Assembly: GCA_947496185.1 (NCBI GenBank)
Contig: CANMCD010000006.1
Span: 62,001 to 126,000 of the forward strand
Reading direction: 5' to 3'
Source of the DNA: an uncultured Tenacibaculum sp.
Lineage (GTDB): Bacteria; Bacteroidota; Bacteroidia; Flavobacteriales; Flavobacteriaceae
DNA length: 64,000 nt
The stretch's first letter is position 1, and the number at the start of each line of letters is the position of its first letter. The translations under genes were made by a program, and so were the position numbers. Positions 48,696-57,442 of the stretch are shown here, one piece after another. The notes below the pieces were generated by a model, which was not told where the DNA came from, made no database searches, and saw nothing but the letters and a program-made list of their open reading frames with translations.

Positions 48696-49041
48696 TTTTT
48701 ACCCCGTGTTTTAGTTTCCAAATTAATAAATAAAACACTCGTAAACAGAACTTTAAGATTTTTTTAAGATTCTTTGTTCCAAAGAAAAGCTTGTTTATAA
48801 TGTTTTTTTAAGTTGGTGATTGTTAGGGATTAATTTTGTATTTTGCTACTCATATTTATGAATCCTCTTCGCAATGAATTTGAAAAAAGTCCTCGTACAA
48901 ACCTTTACTTCCTTTATGTTTTAAATGCTACTCTAAAAGAATAGCAAAGTGTCTTTGTCGGTAAAGAAGTGTTACTTATATAAGTAAGATTAGAAAAGGA
49001 AACACTTTCAATTTGAGAAAAACTATATTAAAACTAAAATA
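48696..49041. promoter_or_regulatory. Shared regulatory region of the oxoamine-synthase cluster
   Basis: 346 nt between divergent genes. It contains a perfect 16-bp palindrome (48972-48987) and a -7-like TAATTTTG at 48831-48838, about 200 nt before the operon start. No gene is evident. A regulator binding here could control both sides. Confidence 0.5.
48972..48987. promoter_or_regulatory. Perfect 16-bp palindrome (candidate operator)
   Basis: TTACTTATATAAGTAA, 54 nt before the first gene of the operon. Size and symmetry suit a homodimeric repressor such as a TetR- or MarR-type protein, though none is encoded in the cluster. Confidence 0.5.
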
Positions 49042-49476
49042 ATGGATAAAGAGGAAATTTTAGACTTAATTCCGTGTACGAAACCTTATAAATATGTTGA
49101 TGATATTCTTAGTTTAGACGAACATCATATTTTGGGAAAATATATTTTTAGAGAAAATGAATTTTTTTATGAAGGGCATTTCCCTAATAATCCTATAACA
49201 CCCGGAGCTATTTTATTAGAATCTGCAGCGCAAACGGGGTTGTTGGCATTTGGTATGTATTTACAATCAAAAGAAAACAAGAAACTTGCTAGTGATTTTT
49301 TCCTTGTGTCCTCGGATATACAATTTAAAAAAGTAGTCAAACCTAATGAAGCCATATATATATTATCTGAGAAAATATTTTTCAGATTAAACAAATTAAA
49401 ATGTAAAATAAGAATTTCTACAGTTGATAATGAGGTGATATGCAAAGGTATTATTTCAGGAATGGTAATAGATTAG
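49042..49476 (+). CDS. FabZ-like 3-hydroxyacyl-ACP dehydratase
   Basis: 144 residues, hot-dog fold. Catalytic His46 ('FYEGHFPNNPITPG') and Glu60 ('AILLESAAQTG') are intact. It dehydrates 3-hydroxyacyl-ACP to the trans-2-enoyl form. It heads an operon with a ketosynthase (4-nt gap), so it likely serves the cluster rather than housekeeping synthesis, for which separate fab genes are expected elsewhere. Confidence 0.88.
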   Translation: MDKEEILDLIPCTKPYKYVDDILSLDEHHILGKYIFRENEFFYEGHFPNNPITPGAILLESAAQTGLLAFGMYLQSKENKKLASDFFLVSSDIQFKKVVKPNEAIYILSEKIFFRLNKLKCKIRISTVDNEVICKGIISGMVID

Positions 49477-49480
49477 GCAT

Positions 49481-50761
49481 ATGGAAAGAAGAGTAGTAAT
49501 AACAGGCTTGGGGGTTGTTGCTCCTAATGGAGTAGGCGTTAAAGCTTTTAAAAATGCACTTATTGATGGTGTGTCAGGAATTTCTTTTCAAGAAGAGTTA
49601 AAGGAATATGCTTTTGGTTGTCAGGTTGCGGGAGTTCCTAAAATACATGAGGAACAAATAACCGAATCCAGAAGGAAATTTGGTTTGGTTAAACTAGCCA
49701 GTAAAGGCATTTTATACGGTTGTTTAGCAGGTGTTGAAGCATGGAAAGATGCCAAGTTAACGATTCCCTCAAAAGAAGACCCTCCTCATTGGAATTGTGG
49801 CTGTCTTTATGGAACAGGAGTTAATGGAGTTGAAGCCATAGATTTCGCAATAAAAAATATTGATAACCAACAAGTTAGAAGGTTGGGAGGAAGAACAGCA
49901 CAGCAAGCAATGAACAGCGGGATTAGTGCTTATTTAGGTGGTATTTTAGGTTTGGGAAATCAAGTAAGCACCAATTCATCTGCATGCAATACAGGTACAG
50001 AAGCCATTATTAGCGCTTATTATAGAATTAAAAACGGATTAGCTGACATTATGCTTGCAGGAAGCAGTGAAAGTGAAGGGAAATACGTTTGGGGTCCTTT
50101 TGATTCGATGCATGCACTCACAAGAAAGTTTAACGATTCTCCAGAAAAAGCATCTTGTCCATTAAGTAAGCAAGCTAGTGGGTTTGTGCCAGGTAGTGGT
50201 GGCGGGGCATTGGTTGTGGAAAGTTTAGCATCTGCCCAAAAAAGAAATGCTAAAATTTATGCAGAAATAACGGGAGGATATGTTAATTCGGGGGGGCAAC
50301 GTCAAAAAGGAACGATGACACGCGGAAACTTAAACGGTATTGTGCGGTGCATTAAAAAATCAATGGAAGTAAGTAATACGAAACCAGAAGATATCGATTT
50401 GATATGCGGTCATTTGACAGGGACTATTGGAGATGTAAGCGAAATTCAAGGTTGGGTAAAAGGAACGCAAAGGAAAGGAAAAAACTTCCCCTATATAAAC
50501 TCTCTTAAGTCAATGATAGGACATTGTTTAAGTGGTTCAGGATCTATTGAAGCAGTTGCAGCAGTTTTACAACTTCAAGGAGATTTTATACATCCCTCGT
50601 TAAATGTTGATGAAATACACCCAGAAATTGAAGCACAAATTAGTGCGTCAAGAATTCCAAATACAACCATTCATAAAGCACAGTTGAATACTGTAGCAAA
50701 AATAAGTTTGGGTTTTGGAGATGTTAATTCGTGTGTATTTTTTAAAAAATGGAATAAGTAA
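49481..50761 (+). CDS. Beta-ketoacyl synthase (KAS II/FabF-like)
   Basis: 426 residues. Thiolase-fold condensing enzyme with Cys169 ('TNSSACNTGTEAI'), His311 ('ICGHLTGTIGD'), Lys343 and His348 ('SLKSMIGHCLSGSG'), so the full catalytic set is present. Residues around the second His differ from housekeeping FabF (HLTGT in place of HGTGT), marking a specialised paralogue. It would elongate an ACP-bound acyl chain. Gaps of 4 and 2 nt to its neighbours show tight coupling. Confidence 0.9.
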   Translation: MERRVVITGLGVVAPNGVGVKAFKNALIDGVSGISFQEELKEYAFGCQVAGVPKIHEEQITESRRKFGLVKLASKGILYGCLAGVEAWKDAKLTIPSKEDPPHWNCGCLYGTGVNGVEAIDFAIKNIDNQQVRRLGGRTAQQAMNSGISAYLGGILGLGNQVSTNSSACNTGTEAIISAYYRIKNGLADIMLAGSSESEGKYVWGPFDSMHALTRKFNDSPEKASCPLSKQASGFVPGSGGGALVVESLASAQKRNAKIYAEITGGYVNSGGQRQKGTMTRGNLNGIVRCIKKSMEVSNTKPEDIDLICGHLTGTIGDVSEIQGWVKGTQRKGKNFPYINSLKSMIGHCLSGSGSIEAVAAVLQLQGDFIHPSLNVDEIHPEIEAQISASRIPNTTIHKAQLNTVAKISLGFGDVNSCVFFKKWNK

Positions 50762-50763
50762 TT

Positions 50764-52002
50764 ATGATTAAAGATTTAGCACTTACTCGCAAACAATCAG
50801 AAGTGAAAAAGAAAGCGCGTCAGCTTTCTATTAATTATTTGAACAAGAATGCTTTTGGTATTGATAAAAATGCCTCTTTTCCTGTTGAAAACATTCAAAA
50901 AATAGGAGCTTCAGGCCTATTGTCGTTAGGAATTCCCGAAAGTAAAGGAGGATTTTCCAATGATGTATATGCTACCATGTTGGCATTAGAAGAATTTGCC
51001 AAGGGATGCCCTTCAACCGCCATGTCTTGTTTAATGCATTATTCTATTTTGCCTGTGGTTGCAACCTTGGTTAATGAAGAACAAGAAAAACGATTTATTC
51101 AACCCATAGTTGCAGGCAAATGGTTAGGTAGTGCCTCAATGAGTGAACCTGGAACTGGGTCAAGGCTTTGGCACATGACAAGTTACGCGACCCAAAAAAA
51201 CGATAGTTATATTATTAATTCCTTCAAATCTTTTTGTACGAGTAACAATTTTAATAATTTTTATTTGGTGCCCGTTCGGGTACATAAAAATGCAAAATCC
51301 AATGAATTGTCAATATTCATTGTCGAATCGACTAACAAGGATATTCAAGTTATTGGAGAATGGGACGGTATGGGGCTTCGAGGCACCTCTAGTAATCCTG
51401 TTCATTTTAAAAATTGCAACGTTCCTTCTATTAATCTTTTAGGAGATACTGAAAATGCATTTCCGTTATTATTAACCTCAGTCCTTCCGTTATATCTTCT
51501 GGGGTTGTCTACCGTATACTTGGGGATAGCCCAACGGGCATTCGAAGGAGCCATAGCACATATTGAAAAGAAAGTATACGTAGATGATGACGGAAAAGCT
51601 TCGGCTATTGAAACTGTGCAAAGGTACATAGGTGAAATGCAGGTAGCCATATCAACCGTTCGAAATTCCATTTATAAACTAGCAAAAACACTCAATGGCT
51701 TTACTTCATATCTAGACCAATTGTATCAAGCAAATTTGCTTAAAGAGAGTTTAGATAAGGTACAAAGCGACTCCTTTTTCATCGAATTAGCAGAAGTGAA
51801 AGTTGCAGCCTGCGAAATGGCAATCGAAGTAACGAACAAAGCCATTCAGATTTGTGGGGGGATGGGATATGTAAGAGGACATATCGTTGAACAATGTTAT
51901 AGAGATGCTAGGGCTGGCTCGATCATGGGACCTAGTGATGATATTATGAAAGTTTTAATTGGGAAAAGGGTTTTAGGATATCCTTTCCCTTGGGAAGATT
52001 AA
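50764..52002 (+). CDS. Acyl-CoA-dehydrogenase-like flavoprotein, non-canonical active site
   Basis: 412 residues. The flavin/substrate regions of the family are there ('SASMSEPGTGSRLWHMTSYA', 'GQ'-like 'LLGLSTVYLGIAQRAFEGAI', 'ICGGMGYVRGHIVEQCYRDA'). The usual 'YEGTS' stretch that holds the catalytic Glu reads 'SIMGPSDD', with Met at about 388, so proton abstraction must use another residue or the enzyme has a different reaction. Related flavoenzymes oxidise ACP-bound acyl or aminoacyl groups in natural-product routes. Operonic context favours that. Confidence 0.85.
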   Translation: MIKDLALTRKQSEVKKKARQLSINYLNKNAFGIDKNASFPVENIQKIGASGLLSLGIPESKGGFSNDVYATMLALEEFAKGCPSTAMSCLMHYSILPVVATLVNEEQEKRFIQPIVAGKWLGSASMSEPGTGSRLWHMTSYATQKNDSYIINSFKSFCTSNNFNNFYLVPVRVHKNAKSNELSIFIVESTNKDIQVIGEWDGMGLRGTSSNPVHFKNCNVPSINLLGDTENAFPLLLTSVLPLYLLGLSTVYLGIAQRAFEGAIAHIEKKVYVDDDGKASAIETVQRYIGEMQVAISTVRNSIYKLAKTLNGFTSYLDQLYQANLLKESLDKVQSDSFFIELAEVKVAACEMAIEVTNKAIQICGGMGYVRGHIVEQCYRDARAGSIMGPSDDIMKVLIGKRVLGYPFPWED

Positions 52003-52012
52003 TATATAAATT

Positions 52013-52354
52013 ATGTTATTAGAGTTATTATCAGAATTTAAGAATAAAGTTAATTCCAATCCAAAAATAGTTCCTTTAACAAAAAAGTGGGAGCCCAACA
52101 TTATAATTAATGTTTTAGAGCGTGAAGAATACTACACGTTAAAGATTCGGAATTCAAAAGTAGCAGAAATTCTACCTGTAGTTGAAAACAATGACCACGA
52201 GGTACATTTAGAAGGAGAAGAAGAAGATTTAGCAGCCATTTTTTCAGGAAAAAACAATCCCGTGCAAGCCGTTCTTGATGGAAGCCTAGAAATTTTTGGC
52301 GAGCAAAGTGATCAAATAAAGTTAGACATTATAGCAATGGTAATATGGGGGTAA
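52013..52354 (+). CDS. SCP2-like lipid-binding protein
   Basis: 113 residues. The C-terminal pattern 'GEEEDLAAIFSGKNNPVQAV', 'LDGSLEIFGEQSDQIKLDII' is that of the sterol-carrier-protein-2 fold, a small hydrophobic-ligand pocket. It may hold or present an acyl chain or lipid product. It lies 10 nt after the dehydrogenase-like gene and overlaps the permease start by 10 nt. Lipid-carrying role is inferred. Confidence 0.75.
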   Translation: MLLELLSEFKNKVNSNPKIVPLTKKWEPNIIINVLEREEYYTLKIRNSKVAEILPVVENNDHEVHLEGEEEDLAAIFSGKNNPVQAVLDGSLEIFGEQSDQIKLDIIAMVIWG

Positions 52355-53670
52355 ATAAACACAGTTTTAAGGAAGTCTTTTTTTATATTTCTGTAAGTAT
52401 AGGATTAGCCGTGTCTTCATTGTCATTTACAGTAGTCTCAGGGATATTTGAAATCGTTAATGGCTACTGGATACTTTTGTCGGTAATATTAGGAGGGTTA
52501 TTTTGTATGGTTGTGGCGTCTTGTATTGCAGAGTTATCAAGTATGTTCCCATCATCTCCCGGGATACGTGTATACCTGTCAAGAGGATTTGGAAATAAAA
52601 CATCGCTTTTTTTTTCCTACCTCTATATCTTATTTATCATCATAATAGGAGGAATTGAAAGTTATGTTTTTTCTTTAGTGGTAGGGGCTATTTTTCCTAC
52701 GATTCCACCATTATTAACCATTACCACCTTATTAATAGTTATTCTACTCATTAATTTTTACAGTATTGAATTTCCAAGAATTGTACAGATAATTTTAGCC
52801 TTGTTTTTGGTTATTAGTATTATGTATTTGGGGGTTTTGGGAGTTTTTAAGAATCCTGACCCAAATTTTAGTTCATTACAAAGTTCATTTACACTCAAAA
52901 ATGCAGCTTATTTGGTACAAACGCTAGGAGTATCTTTGTTTTTGTTTGTTGGTTTTGAATGGGTAACCGCTTTAGGATTTACGAAAGAAGCCTACCGAAA
53001 AAAAATACCCAATTCAATGTTTGCAGCCATAAGTATTAATACACTCATGTTTTTTGTCTTATGTTTAGGGATTATCGTAACCATGAATACTCAGGAAGTT
53101 ATAGGAACTAGCATATTACAAATTAAATATGCGGGGGTATTATTGGGTACAACAGGAAAGTATTTTGCCCTATTAATTTCTTTAATTGCGATTTTATCCA
53201 CCTTCAATGCAGGTGTGATTGGAGGTGCTCGATTTATTTATCTTTTAGGACGTGAGAAGTATCTTCCTAAAATAGCTACAAAAATTTCCTATAAAACAGG
53301 AGCAAATACAGGGTCAATATTAATTTTATCGGTATTAGTGTACTTGTGCTCAATAGTAATAGTAATTTTCGAAATTCAGTTAGAAGCTGCCATAGTTTGT
53401 TCTAGTATTGTATGCTTTGTGTATGCTTTTTTAATAGCGTCTTTACTGAAAATTAAAAAGAAAAAAATAGTGACTAATTTAGATTATTTTAAATCACATG
53501 TCCCTGACTTCTTAAAGAAAACGGTGCTTGTACTTTTGTTCTTGTTTGGGGTGTTGTCTGTTTTTTCATTACCAGAAAAAACCATTCCTATCATCATAGG
53601 ACTCGTCTCTTTGGTAGTGTTGTCATATCTATTGACAAACTATTTTTTAAAGAAGAATAACACGAATTAA
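52345..53670 (+). CDS. APC-superfamily amino-acid permease
   Basis: 441 residues and about twelve membrane segments. 'GLAVSSLSFTVVSGIFEIV' near the start and 'ASCIAELSSMFPSSPGIRVY' with the P-S-x-G type turn are APC features, as is 'FVGFEWVTALGFTKEAYRKK'. Uptake or export of an amino acid or amine is expected. Placed in an operon beside an amino-acid-condensing enzyme, it may supply the amino acid or move the product. It overlaps the convergent SDR gene by 4 nt. Confidence 0.85.
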   Translation: MGVNKHSFKEVFFYISVSIGLAVSSLSFTVVSGIFEIVNGYWILLSVILGGLFCMVVASCIAELSSMFPSSPGIRVYLSRGFGNKTSLFFSYLYILFIIIIGGIESYVFSLVVGAIFPTIPPLLTITTLLIVILLINFYSIEFPRIVQIILALFLVISIMYLGVLGVFKNPDPNFSSLQSSFTLKNAAYLVQTLGVSLFLFVGFEWVTALGFTKEAYRKKIPNSMFAAISINTLMFFVLCLGIIVTMNTQEVIGTSILQIKYAGVLLGTTGKYFALLISLIAILSTFNAGVIGGARFIYLLGREKYLPKIATKISYKTGANTGSILILSVLVYLCSIVIVIFEIQLEAAIVCSSIVCFVYAFLIASLLKIKKKKIVTNLDYFKSHVPDFLKKTVLVLLFLFGVLSVFSLPEKTIPIIIGLVSLVVLSYLLTNYFLKKNNTN

Positions 53671-54488
53671 TAGTTTATTTTATAGTGGTTTTGAATGATT
53701 TTTTCAAACCACTTTTGTGGAAGTATTCTTTTAGAAAGAATAGCCAATTCTTGTAAAAATGGCCCTTTGATATACCGCAATTTTGGCTGCTTTTTTCGTA
53801 GGATATTGGCAATCTTTTGAGCGATAATTATGGGAGCTAATCCACCCGTTTCATCTTTTTTTATTACGGCTAAGGTTTTTTCGTGTTGCCCTTCTAAAAC
53901 AGCAATTTTTTCTTGAGGTTTTGACCGTTTCCTATTCGTGAATATATTCGTGCAAATATCTCCGGGGTCGACCAAAACAACACGAATGTTTAAAATTGCT
54001 AATTCCATCCTAACGGACTCCATGAATCCTTCCAAAGCAAACTTTGAGGCCGAATAAGCTCCTTGATAAGGCAGTCCTATCACGCCGCCAATAGAACCAA
54101 TGGTAATTATTAACCCCGATTTATTACGAATCATACACTTTTTTAAAACATATTGAGATATAGAGATATGTCCAAAAAAGTTGGTTTCAAATTGGTTTCT
54201 TATGTCCATAGTAGATAATTCAATAAAAGCCCCGTATTGCGCATATCCTGCACAATTTATAAGCACATCTATAGTTTCTTCCTTTGTAAGAATATGATCA
54301 ATTCCTTGTGTAATACTTTCCTCTTTGGTAAGATCAATATTGATTTTATGAAAGGAGTAATTGGTGTTTTCGATATTTCTAGAAGCGCCATAAACGATAT
54401 GTCCTTGGTCGTGTAATAATTTGGCTGTCGCGAGCCCAATACCAGAAGAGGCTCCCGTAACAACGATTATTTTTTTTAAGTTTTTCAT
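53667..54488 (-). CDS. Short-chain dehydrogenase/reductase
   Basis: 273 residues from ATG 54488 (MKNLKKIIVVTGASSGIG); the frame is open further upstream, but that lead has no family similarity. Cofactor motif 'TGASSGIGLATA' and active site 'SIGGVIGLPYQGAYSASKFA' with Tyr-x-x-x-Lys. The C-terminal 'PGDICTNIF' fits. Like 3-ketosphinganine reductase it could reduce the ketone that the oxoamine synthase makes. It is encoded within the cluster on the opposite strand. Confidence 0.88.
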   Translation of the reverse strand: MKNLKKIIVVTGASSGIGLATAKLLHDQGHIVYGASRNIENTNYSFHKINIDLTKEESITQGIDHILTKEETIDVLINCAGYAQYGAFIELSTMDIRNQFETNFFGHISISQYVLKKCMIRNKSGLIITIGSIGGVIGLPYQGAYSASKFALEGFMESVRMELAILNIRVVLVDPGDICTNIFTNRKRSKPQEKIAVLEGQHEKTLAVIKKDETGGLAPIIIAQKIANILRKKQPKLRYIKGPFLQELAILSKRILPQKWFEKIIQNHYKINY

Positions 54489-54743
54489 TGGTTTTACTGA
54501 TTTGTTTGAAGAGGAAATGCTGTTTTCGAAAATATTTCTTGAAAAGAAAAGAACTTCAAGATCGGGAAGTTGTATTGCTAGCAGGGACATATAGTATAAA
54601 CTAACAACTAGGTATTGGGGTGAAAATACGGAGGTTTTTGCTCAAAAATAAAGATAAACTCTTGTTTAAACAAGTCAAATATTTAGTCTATTAATTTAAT
54701 TTCCATATTTTTAGCTTAGACAAAAATTAAAAAACCAATTAAA

Positions 54744-54998
54744 ATGAAAGAATTAAAAAGCCAAATTAATGAGATTGTTGTTCGGTATGTTGAAAACCCG
54801 AAACTTATGGATGTCATAGACGATGATACCGATTTGAAAAATGAATTAAACATTGATTCCGTTGATGTGGTTGAGATTATTGTTGATATTGAAGAAAAAT
54901 TTAATATTAAAATAGAAGATTCAGAGGCCAAAGATATCAACACCTATTCCGATTTGGTAAAGGCAATCGAATTAAAATTGGATAAAGTAAAAAGCTAA
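54744..54998 (+). CDS. Acyl carrier protein
   Basis: 84 residues. Four-helix ACP with the phosphopantetheine Ser39 in 'LNIDSVDVVEII' (DSV rather than the DSL of housekeeping AcpP), helix 'VDIEEKFNIKIEDSEAKDI'. It carries the growing or finished acyl chain. As a second ACP it likely serves the adjoining FabZ-like, ketosynthase and oxoamine synthase. No phosphopantetheinyl transferase is in the window. Confidence 0.92.
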   Translation: MKELKSQINEIVVRYVENPKLMDVIDDDTDLKNELNIDSVDVVEIIVDIEEKFNIKIEDSEAKDINTYSDLVKAIELKLDKVKS

Positions 54999-55199
54999 AA
55001 AAGAAAATAAACAAAGTATTTACATTTACACTTTTTAAATACGAGATCAAAAACTCCTCCCTTTATTTATATATCTATTATTGGTATTGTCTTTACTAAT
55101 TTGGGTGTTTTTTTAGCATATTCTATAGTAGAAAACAAAGGTTTTATTATAGCTTTGTTGTAAGAGAAAGTATATAAATCCAAACGACACGTATTTACT

Positions 55200-55748
55200 A
55201 TGGGCAAATTTTATCAAAAAATCACGAATCGACTAAAAAAGTTTATTGAAAACCAAAAAATGTTTTTTGTAGCAACGGCACCTAAAGAAGGAAGAATTAG
55301 TTTGTCTCCAAAAGGCATGGATACTTTTCGAGTATTGGATGAAAATACCGTCGCATGGCTAAGTGTTACAGGAAGTGGTAATGAAACCTCTGCCCATATA
55401 TTAGAAAATAAAAGAATCACTATTATGTTTTGTGCTTTTGAAGGAGCGCCGAATATTTTACGTTTATACGGAACTGCGGAAGAAATAATTGAGAGCGATG
55501 CACAATGGAATACCTATATAGGATTATTTCCAGCATTACCTGCAATGCGTCAAATATTTATTGTAAAAGTAAGCAGTATTCAAACTTCATGCGGTATGTC
55601 CATTCCGTATTATGATTATAAGGGAGAGCGAAATGACCTTAATGAATGGGCAATAAAGAAAGGAACAGCGGGTATTGATGCCTATTGGGACGAGAGAAAC
55701 CAACAAAGCATTGACGGTCTTAATACAAGATTGACAAAGGAGGGGTAA
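55200..55748 (+). CDS. Pyridoxamine 5'-phosphate oxidase-family FMN protein
   Basis: 182 residues. Split-barrel fold: 'MFFVATAPKEGRISLSPKG', 'AWLSVTGSGNETSAHILEN', 'ITIMFCAFEGAPNILRLYG'. This subgroup is often called PPOx-like and shows no clear PLP-synthesis residues; members bind FMN, F420 or heme. A -7-like TAGCTTTG (55150-55157) precedes it. It follows the ACP by 200 nt and may or may not belong to the lipid cluster. Confidence 0.8.
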   Translation: MGKFYQKITNRLKKFIENQKMFFVATAPKEGRISLSPKGMDTFRVLDENTVAWLSVTGSGNETSAHILENKRITIMFCAFEGAPNILRLYGTAEEIIESDAQWNTYIGLFPALPAMRQIFIVKVSSIQTSCGMSIPYYDYKGERNDLNEWAIKKGTAGIDAYWDERNQQSIDGLNTRLTKEG

Positions 55749-55772
55749 TTTGAAAAGGTTACAATAAAAGCT

Positions 55773-56951
55773 TTATTTAAAGGCATTAAGCCCTGTAATA
55801 TCGAGTCCAGTAATTAATAAATGCACATCATGAGTTCCTTCATAAGTGACCACACTTTCCAAGTTCATTGAGTGTCGCATGATGGAATAATCCCCAGTGA
55901 TGCCCATAGCACCTAAAACTTGCCTTGCTTCTCGTGCAATCTTCAATGCCATATCCACATTATTACGTTTCGCCATCGAAATTTGCGCCGAAGTTGCTTT
56001 TCCTTCATTTTTCAAAACACCCAGTCGCCAAGTCAATAATTGGGCTTTGGTAATTTCCGTAATCATCTCGGCTAGCTTTTTTTGTTGTAACTGGAATTGT
56101 CCAATAGGTTTTCCAAACTGAGTACGTTCTTTCGCGTAGCGTAAGGCAGTATCATAACAATCCATGGCAGCGCCAATTGCCCCCCAAGAGATACCATATC
56201 GCGCCGAATCTAAACATTGCAAAGGAGCGCCAAGACCTGATTTTCCGGGTAAAAGATTCTCTTTCGGAACTTTGACATTGTCAAAAATTAATTCCCCAGT
56301 AATAGAAGCCCTCAACGACCACTTATTATGAGTCTCTGGGGTAGAAAACCCTTCCATACCTCTTTCCACCAACAAACCATGAATTCTACCTTCTTCATTT
56401 TTAGCCCAAACGACAGCGACTTGAGCTATTGGAGCATTAGAAATCCACATTTTTGATCCGTTAAGCAAATAATGGTCTCCCATATCTTTAAACTTGGTTT
56501 CCATGCCACCTGGATTAGATCCGTGATTAGGCTCCGTTAAACCGAAGCAACCAATCCATTCACCACAGGCCAATTTGGGTAAGTATTTTTTGCGTTGTGC
56601 TTCATTTCCGTAAGTAAAAATAGGCCACATGACAAGAGAAGATTGTACAGAAGCAGTAGAACGAATACCGCTATCTCCGCGTTCCAATTCTTGCATAATC
56701 AATCCGTAAGAAATTTGATCCAATCCGGCACCACCATATTCAGCAGGAATATAAGGGCCAAAAGCACCTATATCAGCCAAGCCACTCACCAAGCTTTCAG
56801 GAAATTTTGCCTGTTGTGCATAATCCTCAATGATTGGAGATAAATTCTTTTTTACCCACTCACGCGCTGCATTGCGAACCAACTTGTGTTCTTCAGATAA
56901 CAAATCGTCTACATGGTAATAATCGGGAGCTTGAAACAAATCGGATTTCAT
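55773..56951 (-). CDS. Glutaryl-CoA dehydrogenase-type acyl-CoA dehydrogenase
   Basis: 392 residues. Signature parts: 'CFGLTEPNHGSNPGGMET' (flavin contact), 'GRIHGLLVERGMEGFSTPE', and a C-terminal 'VVTYEGTHDVHLLITGLD' with catalytic Glu371. The YEGTHD form is that of glutaryl-CoA dehydrogenases, which oxidise and decarboxylate glutaryl-CoA to crotonyl-CoA in Lys/Trp breakdown. Convergent with the gene before it, divergent from rnpA. Confidence 0.9.
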   Translation of the reverse strand: MKSDLFQAPDYYHVDDLLSEEHKLVRNAAREWVKKNLSPIIEDYAQQAKFPESLVSGLADIGAFGPYIPAEYGGAGLDQISYGLIMQELERGDSGIRSTASVQSSLVMWPIFTYGNEAQRKKYLPKLACGEWIGCFGLTEPNHGSNPGGMETKFKDMGDHYLLNGSKMWISNAPIAQVAVVWAKNEEGRIHGLLVERGMEGFSTPETHNKWSLRASITGELIFDNVKVPKENLLPGKSGLGAPLQCLDSARYGISWGAIGAAMDCYDTALRYAKERTQFGKPIGQFQLQQKKLAEMITEITKAQLLTWRLGVLKNEGKATSAQISMAKRNNVDMALKIAREARQVLGAMGITGDYSIMRHSMNLESVVTYEGTHDVHLLITGLDITGLNAFK

Positions 56952-57044
56952 ATCAGTTGCTTTTAAATGTTGACAAAAAAATATTTTTGCCTACGGATTC
57001 GATCAAAAATACTCAAAAAAATGGTTTTTCCTATAAGGTTTGCG

Positions 57045-57052
57045 TATGTTTG
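57045..57052 (+). promoter_or_regulatory. -7 box TATGTTTG of rnpA
   Basis: TATGTTTG matches TAnnTTTG and ends 6 nt before the rnpA ATG, so the transcript would have almost no leader. No clear -33 TTG was found. Confidence 0.4.
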
Positions 57053-57058
57053 TATTTA

Positions 57059-57442
57059 ATGAAGTTTACTTTAGGAAAGGAAGAGCGATTAAAAAGCAGA
57101 AAGTTGGTAGGCGAATTATACGAACAAGGTAAATCGATTAAGGTTTACCCGCTTAGAATGGTATATATACAAACCAACCATACTTCAAATTACCCCGCAC
57201 AAGTAGGTGTGTCAGTGCCCAAACGAAATTTTAAAAGAGCTGTTGACAGAAATAGGATTAAGCGATTATTACGAGAGAGTTATCGTAAAGAAAAGTATAC
57301 CGTTTATTCAAATGCGAAGCAACCGTATGTATTTATGATTTCTTATCTTGCAAAGGAAGAATGGAAATATGAGGATATAGCACAGAAGATGAAAAAACTT
57401 TTGACCCGTTTCATAGTAGAAATACACTCAGATGAGAAATAA
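57059..57442 (+). CDS. rnpA: Ribonuclease P protein component
   Basis: 127 residues. The start ATG 57059 gives the family N-terminus (KFTLGKEERLKSRKLVGELY); the open frame continues upstream but is not family-like. Core motif 'VGVSVPKRNFKRAVDRNRIKRLLRESYR' is the RNR signature region ('KRAVDRNRIKRLLRE'). It assists the RNA subunit in 5' processing of tRNAs. It overlaps the protease gene by 11 nt, the usual Flavobacteriaceae arrangement. Confidence 0.93.
   Translation: MKFTLGKEERLKSRKLVGELYEQGKSIKVYPLRMVYIQTNHTSNYPAQVGVSVPKRNFKRAVDRNRIKRLLRESYRKEKYTVYSNAKQPYVFMISYLAKEEWKYEDIAQKMKKLLTRFIVEIHSDEK

Noticed and set aside
54489-54590. 34-residue N-terminal extension of the SDR
   Set aside because: The Rossmann fold begins at once after the ATG at 54488; the extension has no signal or domain character.
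56834-57058. Upstream extension of the rnpA frame
   Set aside because: It runs antisense through the start of the glutaryl-CoA dehydrogenase gene and adds residues not found in RnpA; the ATG at 57059 gives the family N-terminus.
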